Shown here one piece after another: positions 37,617-37,683 of a stretch of 37,683 nt of DNA. Source of the DNA: an uncultured Anaerococcus sp. GTDB taxonomy: Bacteria; Bacillota; Clostridia; Tissierellales; Peptoniphilaceae. Positions within the stretch are counted from its first letter, which is position 1, and each line of letters begins with the position of its first letter. Made by a program: the position numbers and the translations under genes. The stretch spans positions 1-37,683 of the forward strand of contig NZ_CALTUX010000019.1 of assembly GCF_943912825.1 (NCBI RefSeq). Reading direction: 5' to 3'. The notes under the pieces were generated by a model. That model was given only the letters and a program-made list of their open reading frames with translations. It was not told where the DNA came from and did no database searches.

Positions 37617-37683
37617 ATGGCTACAACGAATTTGAATATAAGAACAGATAAAGAAATAAAAGAAGCAGCAGAAAAAATCTACT
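37617..37683 (+). CDS. RelB/DinJ-family antitoxin, N-terminal part
   Basis: Only 22 residues fit before the window ends: MATTNLNIRTDKEIKEAAEK and two more. The TTNLNIRTDKEIKEAAE opening is the ribbon-helix-helix start of RelB/DinJ antitoxins. GATGAGA upstream is a weak ribosome-binding site. A YafQ/RelE-type toxin would be expected next. Confidence 0.8.
   Translation, partial: MATTNLNIRTDKEIKEAAEKIY

Noticed and set aside
1..37683. CRISPR array, tRNA or rRNA genes
   Set aside because: No regularly spaced repeats and no tRNA-like or rRNA-like sequences were recognised on either strand.

Overview
The window is AT-rich DNA from a low-GC Gram-positive anaerobe. Oxygen-sensitive [FeFe]-hydrogenase maturases (HydG, HydF), FeoB, short flavodoxin, two T-box-type leaders, a TPP riboswitch and Gram-positive lipoproteins all fit Firmicutes. 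Protein style and gene content suggest a Gram-positive anaerobic coccus of the Peptoniphilaceae (Anaerococcus-like). That placement is inference; the window holds no rRNA gene.

Layout. 1-2.7 kb: iron block with the end of feoB, a FeoB-associated Cys-rich peptide, and a flavodoxin plus DUF3793 gene behind Fur-box-like sites. 2.7-7.6 kb (minus): ArsR-type regulator and a two-subunit ABC exporter. 7.7-10 kb: TPP riboswitch, thiD and cytX, a pyrimidine-salvage route to thiamine. 10-12.3 kb (minus): tyrS with an attenuator leader, then a Fic protein and a small acetyltransferase-like remnant. 12.4-19.9 kb: an accessory surface-protein locus with duplicated secreted proteins and lipoproteins, one broken by a single stop codon, an argH tail, a C39-like protease, and an HTH/helical-repeat regulator facing a 45-residue peptide gene. 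19.9-22.1 kb: a glycosyltransferase and an Abi_2/AbiF-like HEPN gene with its own small structured RNA. 22.2-26.3 kb: housekeeping metG-tatD-rnmV-rsmA. 26.2-27.7 kb: a small hypothetical gene, a glutaredoxin-like protein and a Phd/RelE-type toxin-antitoxin pair. 27.8-30.3 kb: hydG-hydF. 30.4-33.3 kb: T-box-controlled metNIQ. 33.4-33.9 kb: a palindromic MITE-like element and an anomalously GC-rich structured stretch. 34-37.4 kb: a sigma factor, a DUF1016 nuclease, and two small operons (YvrJ plus endolysin-like amidase; DUF1659 plus DUF2922). The window ends in the first codons of a RelB/DinJ-like antitoxin.

The best candidates for something new are three. First, the 34-37.4 kb module: both small operons start from almost identical, unusual promoters next to an orphan sigma factor, which looks like a self-contained sigma regulon. 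Second, the Abi-like HEPN gene preceded by a promoter, a ~62-nt structured RNA and a terminator, as expected of an RNA-antitoxin system. Third, the regulator with the divergent 45-residue peptide gene, whose ~75-bp leader, including a 13-bp palindrome next to the -35, is repeated in front of a lipoprotein gene 1.6 kb away.
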